In this document: positions 16,604 to 24,688 of the stretch, piece by piece
Layout: every line of letters begins with the position of its first letter
How positions within the stretch are numbered: position 1 is the first letter of the stretch
Origin: an uncultured Prevotellaceae bacterium
GTDB lineage: Bacteria > Bacteroidota > Bacteroidia > Bacteroidales > Bacteroidaceae
Assembly (NCBI GenBank): GCA_902789415.1
Contig: CADAOD010000029.1
Span: 1-33,041, forward strand
Direction of reading: 5' to 3'
Length of the DNA stretch: 33,041 nt
Position numbers and translations under genes: made by a program
Notes under the pieces: generated by a model
Database searches by the model: none
Seen by the model: only the letters and a program-made list of their open reading frames with translations
Told to the model about the DNA's origin: nothing

Positions 16604-19183
16604 TTACACATTAGTGTTAGGCAGCTCCAGCCACTTAATGTAGCAGAAGTCCTGACGGTGAGGCAGCTCCTTATGCTTAGGATACATACGGATAGCGCTC
16701 TTAAACTGTCCGGCCTGCTGTGGAGCCAGCGTAGCCTCAAAGGTATAGTTGTTACCCTCGTGGCCAACCACCTTCAGAGGTTCGATTGAGAAGATCTTCT
16801 CCTCGCCCTCCTTGTTGATATATACGTTCACCTTCTCGAGTGCAACAGCATCCTCCAAGCCCTGCTCGTCAATCACGTAGCGGATGGTGTACTTCTGTGC
16901 AGTCTCGATACCGGCAGCAGGATAAGTCCACTCGGCCTTAACCACGCGGATGGCATCCCAGCGCTCAGCTACGGTTTCCTTCCACTGTGCCAATTCCTTA
17001 GCCAGCCTGTTGTTGTCCTTGCTCAGAGCCTTAAAGCGCTTAGCCTGCTTGTTGTAGAACTTCTCGTAGTAGTCGTCCAGCTGGCGCTTCATGGTGTAGT
17101 GAGGAGCAATCTGAGCAATCGAGTTCTTGATTACCTTCACCCAACCCTTCGACAATCCAGTCTTCTTATCCTTATCGTAGTACAATGGGATAATCTCGTT
17201 CTCCAGCAGACCATAGATAGTAGCTGCATCCAGATTATCCTGATAACCCTGATTCTGATAGGTGCGCTTCTCGGTAAGAGCCCAACCGGCACCCTCACGA
17301 TAGCCCTCCAGCCACCAACCGTCTTTTACTGAGAGGTTTACTACACCGTTCATCTCGGCCTTCTCGCCCGATGTACCCGATGCCTCCAGTGGACGTGTAG
17401 GCGTATTCATCCAGATATCAACACCCGATACCAAGCGGCGGGCCAGCAGGAAGTCGTAGTCCTCCAGGAAGATGATCTTACCTAAGAACTCGTCGCGCTG
17501 CGAAATCTCGTAGATGCGCTGAATCAAGCCCTGACCGGCACCATCAGCTGGGTGAGCCTTACCGGCAAACAGGAAGATTACTGGGTGCTCAGGATCGTTC
17601 ACAATCTTGCTCAGGCGCTCCAGATTGGTAAACAGCAGGTGTGCGCGCTTGTAAGTAGCAAAGCGGCGGCAGAAACCAATTACCAGTGCGTTAGGATTCA
17701 TACCCTCCAACAGCGAAACCACACGCGAAGGATCGCCCTGGTTCTTCAGCCACTTCTCGCGGAACTGCTCCTTGATATAGTCAAACAGCTTATTCTTCAG
17801 TGCCATACGGGTAGCCCAAACCTCCTCATCAGGACAGTTGTAGATACCGTGCCAGATTTCCTCGTTGCTCTGGTCGCTCATGTGCTTAGCGTCGAAGTAC
17901 TTAGCGTAAACCTTGCGCCACTCGGTAGCACACCATGTTGGGAAGTGAACACCGTTGGTTACATAGCCCACGTGGTTCTCCTCGGGGTAGTAACCGGCCC
18001 AGATTGGGGCAAACATCTTCTGGCTAACCCATCCGTGCAGCATTGATACACCGTTAACCTCCTGACAGGTGTTGCAGGCAAATGTACTCATGCAGAAACG
18101 CTCGCTGTGGTCGTCGGGGTTAGTACGGCCCATGCCGATAAACTCATCCCACGAGATACCTAACTTCTGTGGGTAACCGCCCATGTACTTACCAAACAAG
18201 CCCTCATCGAAGTAGTCGTGACCGGCAGGTACTGGTGTGTGTACGGTGTAAAGACCGCTGGCACGTACCAGCTCCAGAGCCTGGTTAAATGTCAATCCCT
18301 CGTCGATATAGTCGCACAAGCGCTGCAGGTTACACAGGGCAGCGTGTCCCTCGTTACAGTGGTAGATATCCTTCTTGATGCCCAACTTCTTCAGCAGCAG
18401 CATACCACCGATACCCAGCAGAATCTCCTGCTTCAAGCGGTTCTCCCAGTCGCCACCATACAGGCTGTGGGTGATAGGCTTGTCAAACTCCGAGTTCATA
18501 TCGTTGTCGGTATCCAGCAGATACAGCTTTACACGACCCACGTTTACACGCCAAACATAAGCGTGAACCTGGTAGTTAGTGTAAGGCACATCAATAACCA
18601 TAGGGTTACCATCCTTATCCAGCTGGCGCTCGATAGGCAGATTGCTAAAGTTCTGTGCCTCGTAGTTGGCCACCTGCTGTCCCTCCATCGAGAGACTCTG
18701 TGTAAAGTAACCAAAGCGGTACAAGAAACCAACGGCACACATATCAACATTTGAGTCAGAAGCCTCCTTCACGTAGTCACCAGCCAGCATACCCAGACCA
18801 CCTGAATAAATCTTCAGGGCAGAGTGGATACCGTACTCCATACAGAAATAAGCCACCGATGGGCGCTTCTTGTCGGGTTCAACGTCGATATACTTACGGA
18901 ACAAGGCGTAAACGCTCTTAATGCGCTTCATCAGTGCCTTATCCTTTACAATTTGCTCTTTACGGGCAAAACTCAGTCGCTCAAGCAGCATAACTGGGTT
19001 GTGTTTTACCTCATGATAAAGCTCAGGGTCCAGGTCGCGGAACAAGTCGCGAGCCTCGTAGTTCCATACCCACCACATGTTGTGGGCAATCTCGGCCAAA
19101 CACTTCAGTTCTTCAGGCAGACTCGACTTTACGGTCAAATCCTTCCACATTGGAGCATTTGCATAATCAGCTTTAATTTTCAT
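16604..19183 (-). CDS. glgP: Alpha-glucan (glycogen) phosphorylase, GT35
   Basis: An 859-residue PLP enzyme that releases glucose 1-phosphate from glycogen or maltodextrin. It belongs to the branch with an N-terminal DUF3417 domain (residues about 12-115, [13 protein letters not shown]). The PLP-binding lysine is Lys608 in [12 protein letters not shown], and the substrate regions [21 protein letters not shown] and ATYKRAHLL are intact. It lies 97 nt downstream of the glycogen synthase gene on the same strand, so synthesis and breakdown enzymes probably share a transcript. Confidence 0.94.
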   Translation of the reverse strand: MKIKADYANAPMWKDLTVKSSLPEELKCLAEIAHNMWWVWNYEARDLFRDLDPELYHEVKHNPVMLLERLSFARKEQIVKDKALMKRIKSVYALFRKYIDVEPDKKRPSVAYFCMEYGIHSALKIYSGGLGMLAGDYVKEASDSNVDMCAVGFLYRFGYFTQSLSMEGQQVANYEAQNFSNLPIERQLDKDGNPMVIDVPYTNYQVHAYVWRVNVGRVKLYLLDTDNDMNSEFDKPITHSLYGGDWENRLKQEILLGIGGMLLLKKLGIKKDIYHCNEGHAALCNLQRLCDYIDEGLTFNQALELVRASGLYTVHTPVPAGHDYFDEGLFGKYMGGYPQKLGISWDEFIGMGRTNPDDHSERFCMSTFACNTCQEVNGVSMLHGWVSQKMFAPIWAGYYPEENHVGYVTNGVHFPTWCATEWRKVYAKYFDAKHMSDQSNEEIWHGIYNCPDEEVWATRMALKNKLFDYIKEQFREKWLKNQGDPSRVVSLLEGMNPNALVIGFCRRFATYKRAHLLFTNLERLSKIVNDPEHPVIFLFAGKAHPADGAGQGLIQRIYEISQRDEFLGKIIFLEDYDFLLARRLVSGVDIWMNTPTRPLEASGTSGEKAEMNGVVNLSVKDGWWLEGYREGAGWALTEKRTYQNQGYQDNLDAATIYGLLENEIIPLYYDKDKKTGLSKGWVKVIKNSIAQIAPHYTMKRQLDDYYEKFYNKQAKRFKALSKDNNRLAKELAQWKETVAERWDAIRVVKAEWTYPAAGIETAQKYTIRYVIDEQGLEDAVALEKVNVYINKEGEEKIFSIEPLKVVGHEGNNYTFEATLAPQQAGQFKSAIRMYPKHKELPHRQDFCYIKWLELPNTNV

Positions 19184-19280
19184 AATCTCTCAAATTTTAT
19201 TTGAATTCTTCTTTAATCTTTCTAACAATCGCTCGACATCCCGCAGGGTGGCGCTTGCTACCGAAGGGACGCAAGAATGT

Positions 19281-20969
19281 TTAATGTACTCGCTCTTGCG
19301 CCTTGCGCAGCGCGATGTCGTACGCTTCGTAGTAGTACTCGATAAAGTGAGTCCAGAGAGCCTTCTCCGAGAGGGCTTCAGCATTCTTGCGGCAAGTCTC
19401 AATCTGCTTTTTAGTCATGTTCGAGAACTCAGCCACCGTATCTTTGATATTATCGGCCACTTCGCTATAGTTGTAATCCGTGCGGTGAATCACCTTCACA
19501 CCATCCTCAAGCTGTCCGTCGTGACCGAACACCTTGTTGGCCCACAGTCCGAATCCTGCCAGATCGGTTGTGATACAAGGCACCTTAAAGGCAATTGCTT
19601 CGAGTGGCGTATAGCCCCAAGGCTCGTAATACGATGGATAGATACACAAGTCGTTGCCCAGCACCACATCGTAGTATGTCATGTTTACGATACCATCATT
19701 ACCATCCAGATAGCAAGGCAGGAAAATCACCTTCACGTTCTCGTCCTTACGGTTGTGCATATCGAAGTATTTCAGCATGCTCAGCACGTTATCATGACTC
19801 ATATTGTGCAGCCAGTGCGTCACCTGAGGCACATCCAGTGGCGAGTCAAAGTTCGATTGTCCCTTGTCCAATGCTTCAAGTCGCTCCTGCAGATCTTTGC
19901 GAGGCTCTCCTACCCAACCGGGCACCTCGATAAAGGCCACCACCTTCTTTTTCAGGTCGCGGTCGCGCAGCAGTCGGTTCATAGCCTCAACAAACACGTC
20001 GATTCCCTTATTGCGGAACTCATATCGTCCCGAAGTCGAAATCAGCAGCGTGTCGTCGTCCAGCTGCTCACCCAGCAATGCATTTGCCACATCCAGCATC
20101 TTTTTGCGGGCAGCCTTACGCTTGCGGGCAAAAGCCTGCGCTGTGCCGGGCACAAAACTATTATCAAAACCGTTTGGCAGCACCACGTCAACGGGCTTAT
20201 CCAGCAGCTCAACACACTCCTTAGCCGTAATGTCGCTCACTGTCGTAAAGCAGTCGGCAAAGTGGGCAGTCTGTTTTTCAATAGAGTGTTTGCTCTGCAT
20301 GTTCAGCTCACCAGCCATCTGGTCGCCGTTATAGGCAAACAGGTAGTCGTAAAGCGGCTTCTGGTTGCCAGCAATCGATCGGCCAATGCTCGTAGCATGG
20401 GTCGTAAACACCGTACCAATCTGTGGCAGCTTATTGTTCAGGTACAGCAGCCCCAGACCGCACATCCACTCATTAGCATGATAGATCACCTTGGTTTTCC
20501 CGGTCCACTCGCCTTTCACGCTCTTAAATTTATAGAAGCTCTCCGTTACCAAGGCAGCCGCATACGAGAACATCGAGGCCTCATCGTAGTCGCCATAGGC
20601 ATGCAACGAATCCACGCCGTAGTGTTCCCACAGCCAACCGTAAATCTCGTTCTTCTTTTCAAAGAACGGCTTAAAATCCACCAAAATAGCAATAGGTTCT
20701 CCTGGAATCGTCCAGCGCCCTACCTTAAGTTTCAGCCCCTGTTCTTTTGCCTCCCATTGCCAATCGGCAAACAGAGAAGTTTCTTCTTTGAAATAGGGAC
20801 ACTCACATTCGTTCCAAAAATCAGGACCTATAAAAAGAATCCTGTCCTTCATAGTGTTTTGCAGGGTCTTGGCTCGTGTCGAAAGCACAGTGTAAATTCC
20901 CCCTACTTTGTTGCAGACTTCCCAACTTGCCTCGAAGATGTAGTCTGGCATCATTCGCTTATTAACCAT
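19281..20969 (-). CDS. Glycogen synthase, eukaryote-type family GT3
   Basis: A 562-residue glycosyltransferase elongating alpha-1,4-glucan from a nucleotide-sugar donor. The N-terminal FEASWEVCNKVGGIYTVLST is the hallmark of the animal/fungal GT3 family rather than bacterial GlgA (GT5). The catalytic E-x7-E is in YYEPWGYTPLEAIAF (about residues 448-462). The eukaryotic phospho-regulatory tails are absent. GT3 enzymes are known in Bacteroidota. Donor preference (UDP- or ADP-glucose) cannot be read from sequence. Confidence 0.92.
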   Translation of the reverse strand: MVNKRMMPDYIFEASWEVCNKVGGIYTVLSTRAKTLQNTMKDRILFIGPDFWNECECPYFKEETSLFADWQWEAKEQGLKLKVGRWTIPGEPIAILVDFKPFFEKKNEIYGWLWEHYGVDSLHAYGDYDEASMFSYAAALVTESFYKFKSVKGEWTGKTKVIYHANEWMCGLGLLYLNNKLPQIGTVFTTHATSIGRSIAGNQKPLYDYLFAYNGDQMAGELNMQSKHSIEKQTAHFADCFTTVSDITAKECVELLDKPVDVVLPNGFDNSFVPGTAQAFARKRKAARKKMLDVANALLGEQLDDDTLLISTSGRYEFRNKGIDVFVEAMNRLLRDRDLKKKVVAFIEVPGWVGEPRKDLQERLEALDKGQSNFDSPLDVPQVTHWLHNMSHDNVLSMLKYFDMHNRKDENVKVIFLPCYLDGNDGIVNMTYYDVVLGNDLCIYPSYYEPWGYTPLEAIAFKVPCITTDLAGFGLWANKVFGHDGQLEDGVKVIHRTDYNYSEVADNIKDTVAEFSNMTKKQIETCRKNAEALSEKALWTHFIEYYYEAYDIALRKAQERVH

Positions 20970-20990
20970 GTTAAACTAACTAATTGGCTG

Positions 20991-20998
20991 CAAAGATA
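20991..20998 (-). promoter_or_regulatory. Promoter -7 box TATCTTTG for the glycogen operon
   Basis: Consensus box on the minus strand, 21 nt upstream of the glycogen synthase ATG. Confidence 0.7.
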
Positions 20999-21073
20999 AT
21001 TAAAAAATTATTAAATCACTAATCTTTTTGTTATTTTTTTCAACGTAAACGTTTAAAAGATGATTTAGATTAG

Positions 21074-21081
21074 TATCTTTG
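21074..21081 (+). promoter_or_regulatory. Promoter -7 box TATCTTTG for the 140-residue exported protein
   Basis: Consensus box 29 nt upstream of the ATG at 21111. A GTTTA at 21051-21055 is the nearest -33-like element and lies within an AAACGTTT palindrome. Confidence 0.65.
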
Positions 21082-21110
21082 TGCCGTATAAAACGTATAA
21101 GTGTTGAAAA

Positions 21111-21533
21111 ATGAATAAGTTAATAGTTTCGGCCCTGCTGTGTTTAGCCAGCATTACGGCCAGCGCTCAGCAGGCTGATGGTCCCTTTCGCGCGTACCTT
21201 ATAAATAAGCAGTACGATATAGTGATGCGTATTAATTTTTACCAACAAGATGTTACCGTACCCGGGCAGGATTTGTTTGGCCAGGTGCCAGGATATCTTA
21301 GTAAACGTTTCAATTCGTTTGCCTGGATTATCACCGATGCCCAGGTGAAGGGCCACAAAGCCACGCTGCAGATGATCAACGATTACGGCAGCGAAGACCT
21401 CACCGCCACCCTCACCGTTCAGGGCGATTCGGTATTCGTACTCAAGCAAGAATCGGGCAGCACACTAAAGGTTCCCCTCAAAGGAAAGTGGCAAAAATTG
21501 CCCAAGACCATGGAGTTTAAACGTCAGAAATAA
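21111..21533 (+). CDS. Small exported protein, unknown function
   Basis: A 140-residue protein with a clear signal peptide (MNKLIVSALLCLASITASAQ, cleavage after the last Ala). The mature part alternates beta-strand patterns with phrases such as DVTVPGQDLFGQVPGY and INDYGSEDLTATLTVQGDS, suggesting a small beta-barrel or lipocalin-like fold. It has no cysteine in the mature part and no lipobox. Monocistronic, with its own promoter and terminator. I do not recognise a named family. Confidence 0.8.
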   Translation: MNKLIVSALLCLASITASAQQADGPFRAYLINKQYDIVMRINFYQQDVTVPGQDLFGQVPGYLSKRFNSFAWIITDAQVKGHKATLQMINDYGSEDLTATLTVQGDSVFVLKQESGSTLKVPLKGKWQKLPKTMEFKRQK

Positions 21534-21547
21534 TTTTCTGACGTTTT
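21519..21547. terminator. Bidirectional hairpin terminator
   Basis: A perfect 12-bp stem, AAACGTCAGAAA (21519-21530) with TTTCTGACGTTT (21535-21546), 4-nt loop, then T. It includes the stop codon of the 140-residue gene and lies 8 nt from the end of the convergent lipoprotein gene. Confidence 0.88.
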
Positions 21548-21554
21548 ATATAAG

Positions 21555-22370
21555 TTATTCAACCTTTGTCATCTGGAAGGTGGCGGTGTAGGTTGAACCA
21601 TCATCACGCATACGCAGCGCCGTCCACTTCATCACGCCATCCTTGATGCTCTCAATCTCCCACCACTCGCGCAACTCTTCACTATCGGCCGTCTTCTTCC
21701 AGCGGGTGCAGAGCAAGATACCATCTACGAAATAGTTTGAAAGATAATCAGTGTCCGACTGCCATTGCCCCTCCACCTTACTATAATAGGCGTAGGTGCC
21801 GTCGGCTTTATACTCCCAGCGGTGCAGTTCGCCATCGGTGTGTTCGTCCTCAGTGCTAGTCACCTTGCCTTCCCATGTGCCAATAATATCATTCTCATAG
21901 TCGTTTGTCACACGTATATAGCGCTCTTTGTCGTAGATCTCATTTATTACCACATTACCGTCAACATAGACTTTCCAGTCAGACTTCAACATCATATCCT
22001 TATCAGTAATGGAGTAGATGGTTGCTTCCGTCACATGCGTAGTATGTTCATTTTCTTTCGCTCTAAGCGTTACATTCTTGCCTTTAATCGTAACTTCAGC
22101 CGACGCATGGTTGTTCCACGACTCGCTATAGTAGTCAGAAAGACTACCATACGCTTCCGTCGGCGACAAGAAAGTAATGACTGCTTTCAGGTTAGTAGGA
22201 CACGCCTGACCGTCTAGTTCGTCCACCATCCACTTGCCCATCAACTTTGTTGAAAGGTCGGGTTGGGCAGGTTTGTCGTCATTCGACGTACATGATGTAA
22301 ACACACTTGCGCCGCAAACGAGGGTGGCGACGAGCACCCAGTTCAAAATCTGCTTCATAAAGGTTTTCAT
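21555..22370 (-). CDS. Lipocalin-like lipoprotein, two beta-barrel-type segments
   Basis: About 271 residues from the preferred ATG. The leader ends in VFTSC (lipobox Cys27), followed by TSNDD, typical of Bacteroidota surface lipoproteins. Two related segments start with LMGKWMVDEL (about residue 43) and IIGTWEGKV (about 175), each followed by beta-rich sequence, as in duplicated lipocalin-like domains of this phylum. Ligand unknown. An upstream in-frame ATG at 22406 falls upstream of the promoter -7 box and is rejected. The ATG at 22358 is a further alternative. Confidence 0.82.
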   Translation of the reverse strand: MKTFMKQILNWVLVATLVCGASVFTSCTSNDDKPAQPDLSTKLMGKWMVDELDGQACPTNLKAVITFLSPTEAYGSLSDYYSESWNNHASAEVTIKGKNVTLRAKENEHTTHVTEATIYSITDKDMMLKSDWKVYVDGNVVINEIYDKERYIRVTNDYENDIIGTWEGKVTSTEDEHTDGELHRWEYKADGTYAYYSKVEGQWQSDTDYLSNYFVDGILLCTRWKKTADSEELREWWEIESIKDGVMKWTALRMRDDGSTYTATFQMTKVE

Positions 22371-22385
22371 TAAATTGTTTGTTTG

Positions 22386-22417
22386 CAAATATACATAACA
22401 ATTCAATATCTTCCAAA
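22386..22417 (-). promoter_or_regulatory. Promoter for the lipocalin-like lipoprotein
   Basis: -7 TATATTTG (22386-22393) and -33 TTTG (22414-22417) with a 20-nt spacer on the minus strand. An ideal match, 15 nt before the ATG at 22370. Confidence 0.8.
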
Positions 22418-22450
22418 TATTTTAGCATTTTTTTTGGCGTTCTGCCAAAT

Positions 22451-22489
22451 TATCAGAAAGAGGAATCAACATCATTCCTCTTTCTGATA
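22451..22489. repeat. 16-bp perfect hairpin inside the 3' end of mutT
   Basis: TATCAGAAAGAGGAAT (22451-22466) and its exact complement (22474-22489) flank a 7-nt loop. The hairpin covers the last ten codons and the stop of the Nudix gene. No U-tract follows on the minus strand, so it may protect the mRNA 3' end rather than terminate. Confidence 0.75.
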
Positions 22490-22860
22490 GCCTCAACCAC
22501 CACCCAATCTGCTGGTAGCCAATCCACACTATCAAGCTGTTCTTTCGTAAGCCATTTGGCAGCCTCATGCTCCTTTAGCGTTAGTGCCCCACTCTCAACA
22601 TGACACCAGAAGCAATGCATAGTTAAATGGAACTTAGGATAATCCCACTCTACGGTTTTAAACAACCGCTCCACGGTGATTTTTGTTTCCAGTTCCTCCC
22701 ATATTTCACGTTTCAAAGATTCCTCGGGCGTTTCGCCTGGTTCCATTTTGCCCCCAGGAAACTCCCAACCATCTTTAAAATCCCCATATCCACGCTGCGT
22801 GGCGAATATCCGCCCAGCCTCATCGTGTATTATCGCTGCTACTACTTCTATTTGTATCAT
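22453..22860 (-). CDS. MutT-type Nudix hydrolase
   Basis: A 135-residue pyrophosphohydrolase. The Nudix box GGKMEPGETPEESLKREIWEE (about residues 36-56) contains all the expected Gly and Glu positions, and FATQRGYGDFKDGWEFPGG precedes it as in MutT and CTP pyrophosphohydrolases. It probably sanitises 8-oxo-dGTP or a related nucleotide. The longer ORF start at 22914 lies upstream of the promoter and is rejected in favour of the ATG at 22860 (MIQIEVVAAII). Confidence 0.92.
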   Translation of the reverse strand: MIQIEVVAAIIHDEAGRIFATQRGYGDFKDGWEFPGGKMEPGETPEESLKREIWEELETKITVERLFKTVEWDYPKFHLTMHCFWCHVESGALTLKEHEAAKWLTKEQLDSVDWLPADWVVVEAIRKRNDVDSSF

Positions 22861-22884
22861 ATATTCTGGTTGATATCCATGGCA

Positions 22885-22916
22885 CAAAGTTACAACTTTT
22901 TTCGCACTCCACAAAA
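22885..22916 (-). promoter_or_regulatory. Promoter for the Nudix gene
   Basis: -7 TAACTTTG (22885-22892) with TTTG at 22912-22915, 19-nt spacer, minus strand. It lies 24 nt before the ATG. Confidence 0.78.
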
Positions 22917-22931
22917 TTTACAGCCATTTCT

Positions 22932-22963
22932 TTTGGTTCTCTACAGAAATCTTAGTACCTTTG
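22932..22963 (+). promoter_or_regulatory. Promoter for the 85-residue protein gene
   Basis: TTTG at 22932-22935 and TACCTTTG at 22956-22963, 20-nt spacer. It gives a leader of about 115 nt that includes an 8-codon ORF (22993-23019, MADSPTEH) and a GAG/CTC-closed hairpin around 22980-23003. Confidence 0.78.
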
Positions 22964-23086
22964 CACCCGAAACATCAAGAGCAGTCGCCTTTATGGCGGA
23001 CTCACCAACCGAACATTAGGATGTCACGGTGGCCAAGGTACGATGTGGAAGCAACATTATTATTCACTTCAAAATTATCCTAAGTT

Positions 23087-23344
23087 ATGCAACAGCACAT
23101 TTATTACATCAAGTTTGCATTGCAATTTGCCGATATGCAAATCGCAGAGTTAGTTAACGTATTCAATGCCCAAGTAAATCATCGAGGTTTCACTTCGATG
23201 CGCGCTTATCACGACGCAGCTCTAATCGATGAATTCCAACGTCGTGGTATCGACACCACCAGCGTCCACGATGGACACAGTATATCATTCGCCCACCCTA
23301 TTGCTTATGATATGCATCAGAATAAGTTAGTTCTTCTCAGCTAA
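23087..23344 (+). CDS. 85-residue hypothetical protein
   Basis: A small cytosolic protein with no signal peptide or membrane segment. It is rich in His and aromatic residues (KFALQFADMQIAELVNVFNAQVN, GFTSMRAYHDAALIDEFQRRGID). The sequence suggests a mixed alpha/beta fold with a C-terminal beta pair (HSISFAHPIAYDMHQNKLVLL). It has an ideal promoter, a long leader and a hairpin after the stop. I do not recognise the family. It lies just outside the left edge of the restriction-modification island and is transcribed in the opposite direction. Confidence 0.7.
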   Translation: MQQHIYYIKFALQFADMQIAELVNVFNAQVNHRGFTSMRAYHDAALIDEFQRRGIDTTSVHDGHSISFAHPIAYDMHQNKLVLLS

Positions 23345-23359
23345 CACCTCTATATAAAA

Positions 23360-23400
23360 CCTCCGCCCCTATACTGTCTGCTCTGGTATAGAGGCGGAGG
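23360..23400. terminator. Hairpin between convergent genes
   Basis: A 15-nt stem with one mismatch (23360-23374 with 23386-23400) and an 11-nt loop. It separates the 85-residue gene from the vsr gene end at 23405 and marks the left border of the restriction-modification island. Confidence 0.8.
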
Positions 23401-23404
23401 CTAT

Positions 23405-23926
23405 TTATTCTTCAGCAGCAATCAACATGCTATCATTCTCTTCTTCTATGGCTGCATAAGCCACATTCTTCAAACTGTGGTCTTGAAGCCAAATGTGGTT
23501 CAAGGTAAAAGCTAATGAGTCAAGTGTTTCTTCCCGTTTCGATGGTTTTAGCTCACATTCCCAAACCGTAATGCAGTGCCAACCCATTTTGGCCAATTCG
23601 CGCTGCTTTTCATTATCACGTTCTTTATTGCGCCTAATCTTCGCCACCCAGAAATCCCTATTACTCTTCGGAATCTTACAGCACTCCGAATTCTCAACTA
23701 ACTCCATGTCCACATTGTGCCCGTGCCAAAAACATCCATTCACAAAAATACAAGTACGATATTTCCTGAGTACGATATCTGGTCTCCCTGGCAATCGTTT
23801 ATGATTTAAGCGATAACGAAATCCCCTACTCCACAACCCTTTTCGCACAATAATCTCCGGCTTCGTGTCCTTCGCACGAATCGCCACCATGTTCTTGTGC
23901 CGTTGCTCAGGAGATAGTTTGTCCAT
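23405..23926 (-). CDS. vsr: Very short patch repair endonuclease
   Basis: A 173-residue Vsr endonuclease. These nick next to the T of T:G mismatches created when 5-methylcytosine deaminates, protecting m5C sites from C-to-T mutation. Family marks are RHKNMVAIRAKDTKPE at the N-terminus, the catalytic aspartate in GRPDIVL, the zinc/active-site block FVNGCFWHGHN, and WHCITVWECEL. The C-terminus is somewhat longer than E. coli Vsr. It is the last gene of an all-minus cluster with two m5C methyltransferases, its expected functional partners. Confidence 0.95.
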   Translation of the reverse strand: MDKLSPEQRHKNMVAIRAKDTKPEIIVRKGLWSRGFRYRLNHKRLPGRPDIVLRKYRTCIFVNGCFWHGHNVDMELVENSECCKIPKSNRDFWVAKIRRNKERDNEKQRELAKMGWHCITVWECELKPSKREETLDSLAFTLNHIWLQDHSLKNVAYAAIEEENDSMLIAAEE

Positions 23927-23927
23927 A

Positions 23928-24356
23928 TTATTTCAATGCTTCTATCAGTTCATCCATGCTGCAGCAGACCTTGTCAAACAACTTATACATCAGCTCAGGT
24001 TCCTGCTTTTCAGGAATGTAGGCGATAGTTTTACACCCGCGCCCAGCAAACCATCCTGCCTCAGTATGAGCACTGCGGCCACAAGGCAGCACCAACACAC
24101 AAGTATCACAAGCCTCCATCGCCTCGATGTCATTATGAAACTGACGCTCAGCCTTTGGATGCTTTAACATATCACGATACTGAGCTGGACTCCACTCCAT
24201 ATAATCATTCGAAACGCTACTCCACTTAAACCCAGGATCCCCCGAAGGCGGATTACGGAAGTCATACACATCATGCCCAGCCTCCCTCAACTTCGCCACA
24301 ACCTCAGGATAATACTCATTGCGCCAGCTACTTGCCACGTAAATTTTTCGGTTCAT
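23928..24356 (-). CDS. Nucleoside 2-deoxyribosyltransferase-like protein
   Basis: A 142-residue protein that begins with KIYVASSWRNE, the usual first strand of the nucleoside deoxyribosyltransferase fold. It has VLPCGRSAHTEAGWFAG (about 91-105), in which Glu99 is the likely nucleophile. These enzymes exchange or hydrolyse bases on deoxynucleosides, and related folds cleave NAD or nucleotides. It starts 18 nt after the upstream gene and ends 1 nt before vsr, so it is cotranscribed within the island. The substrate and any defence role are unknown. Confidence 0.75.
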   Translation of the reverse strand: MNRKIYVASSWRNEYYPEVVAKLREAGHDVYDFRNPPSGDPGFKWSSVSNDYMEWSPAQYRDMLKHPKAERQFHNDIEAMEACDTCVLVLPCGRSAHTEAGWFAGRGCKTIAYIPEKQEPELMYKLFDKVCCSMDELIEALK

Positions 24357-24374
24357 AACTATAATTACACACAA

Positions 24375-24638
24375 TTAGTCCAACAATTCTTTAACTCGCT
24401 CTAAAAAGTCTACATAAGATAATGAGAAGTACTCATCTTCCAGATAGGCATATATTTGCTCGTCTATTCGCATTGCGTTGTCATCTGCATATCCTTTATC
24501 GTCATCATACAAAACAATATTTAAAGAATGAGGCCCAATCAATATATTACGATTGGTACCAGTTATGACGTCTGGAATATTTGCCACACTATATTCTTTA
24601 CCCTCATAACCAAATGAAATTTTCTCTATCTTATTCAT
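24375..24638 (-). CDS. 87-residue acidic hypothetical protein
   Basis: Starts MNKIEKISFGYEGKEYSVANI and is acidic overall, with YDDDKGYADDNAMRIDEQ and YLEDEYFSLSYVDFLERVKELLD. No membrane or signal segment. It has its own ideal promoter, so it and the two downstream genes (deoxyribosyltransferase-like, vsr) can be expressed separately from the methyltransferase part of the island. The longer ORF start at 24680 lies upstream of that promoter. Family not recognised. Confidence 0.75.
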   Translation of the reverse strand: MNKIEKISFGYEGKEYSVANIPDVITGTNRNILIGPHSLNIVLYDDDKGYADDNAMRIDEQIYAYLEDEYFSLSYVDFLERVKELLD

Positions 24639-24645
24639 ATGGGTG

Positions 24646-24677
24646 CAAAGATAATATTTTTGGCCCAAACATACAAG
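24646..24677 (-). promoter_or_regulatory. Internal promoter of the restriction-modification island
   Basis: -7 TATCTTTG (24646-24653) and TTG at 24675-24677 with a 21-nt spacer on the minus strand, 8 nt before the 87-residue ORF. The very short leader is notable. Confidence 0.7.
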
Positions 24678-24688
24678 CATATTGCTTT

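Noticed and set aside
19190-19402. Alternative frame at the end of glycogen synthase ending ERLLERLKKNSNKI
   Set aside because: Considered as a frameshifted C-terminus, but the main frame ends at a normal GT3 length and the alternative frame is Ser/Thr/Arg-rich noise before its last 15 residues.
19248-20999. 583-residue open frame on the plus strand opposite glycogen synthase
   Set aside because: Antisense shadow of a well-conserved GT3 gene, kept open by codon bias.
1-23000. GGCC depletion as a sign of long residence of the HaeIII-like system
   Set aside because: GGCC is common in the core genes (for example at 165-168), so there is no visible avoidance. An exact count against expectation was not made.
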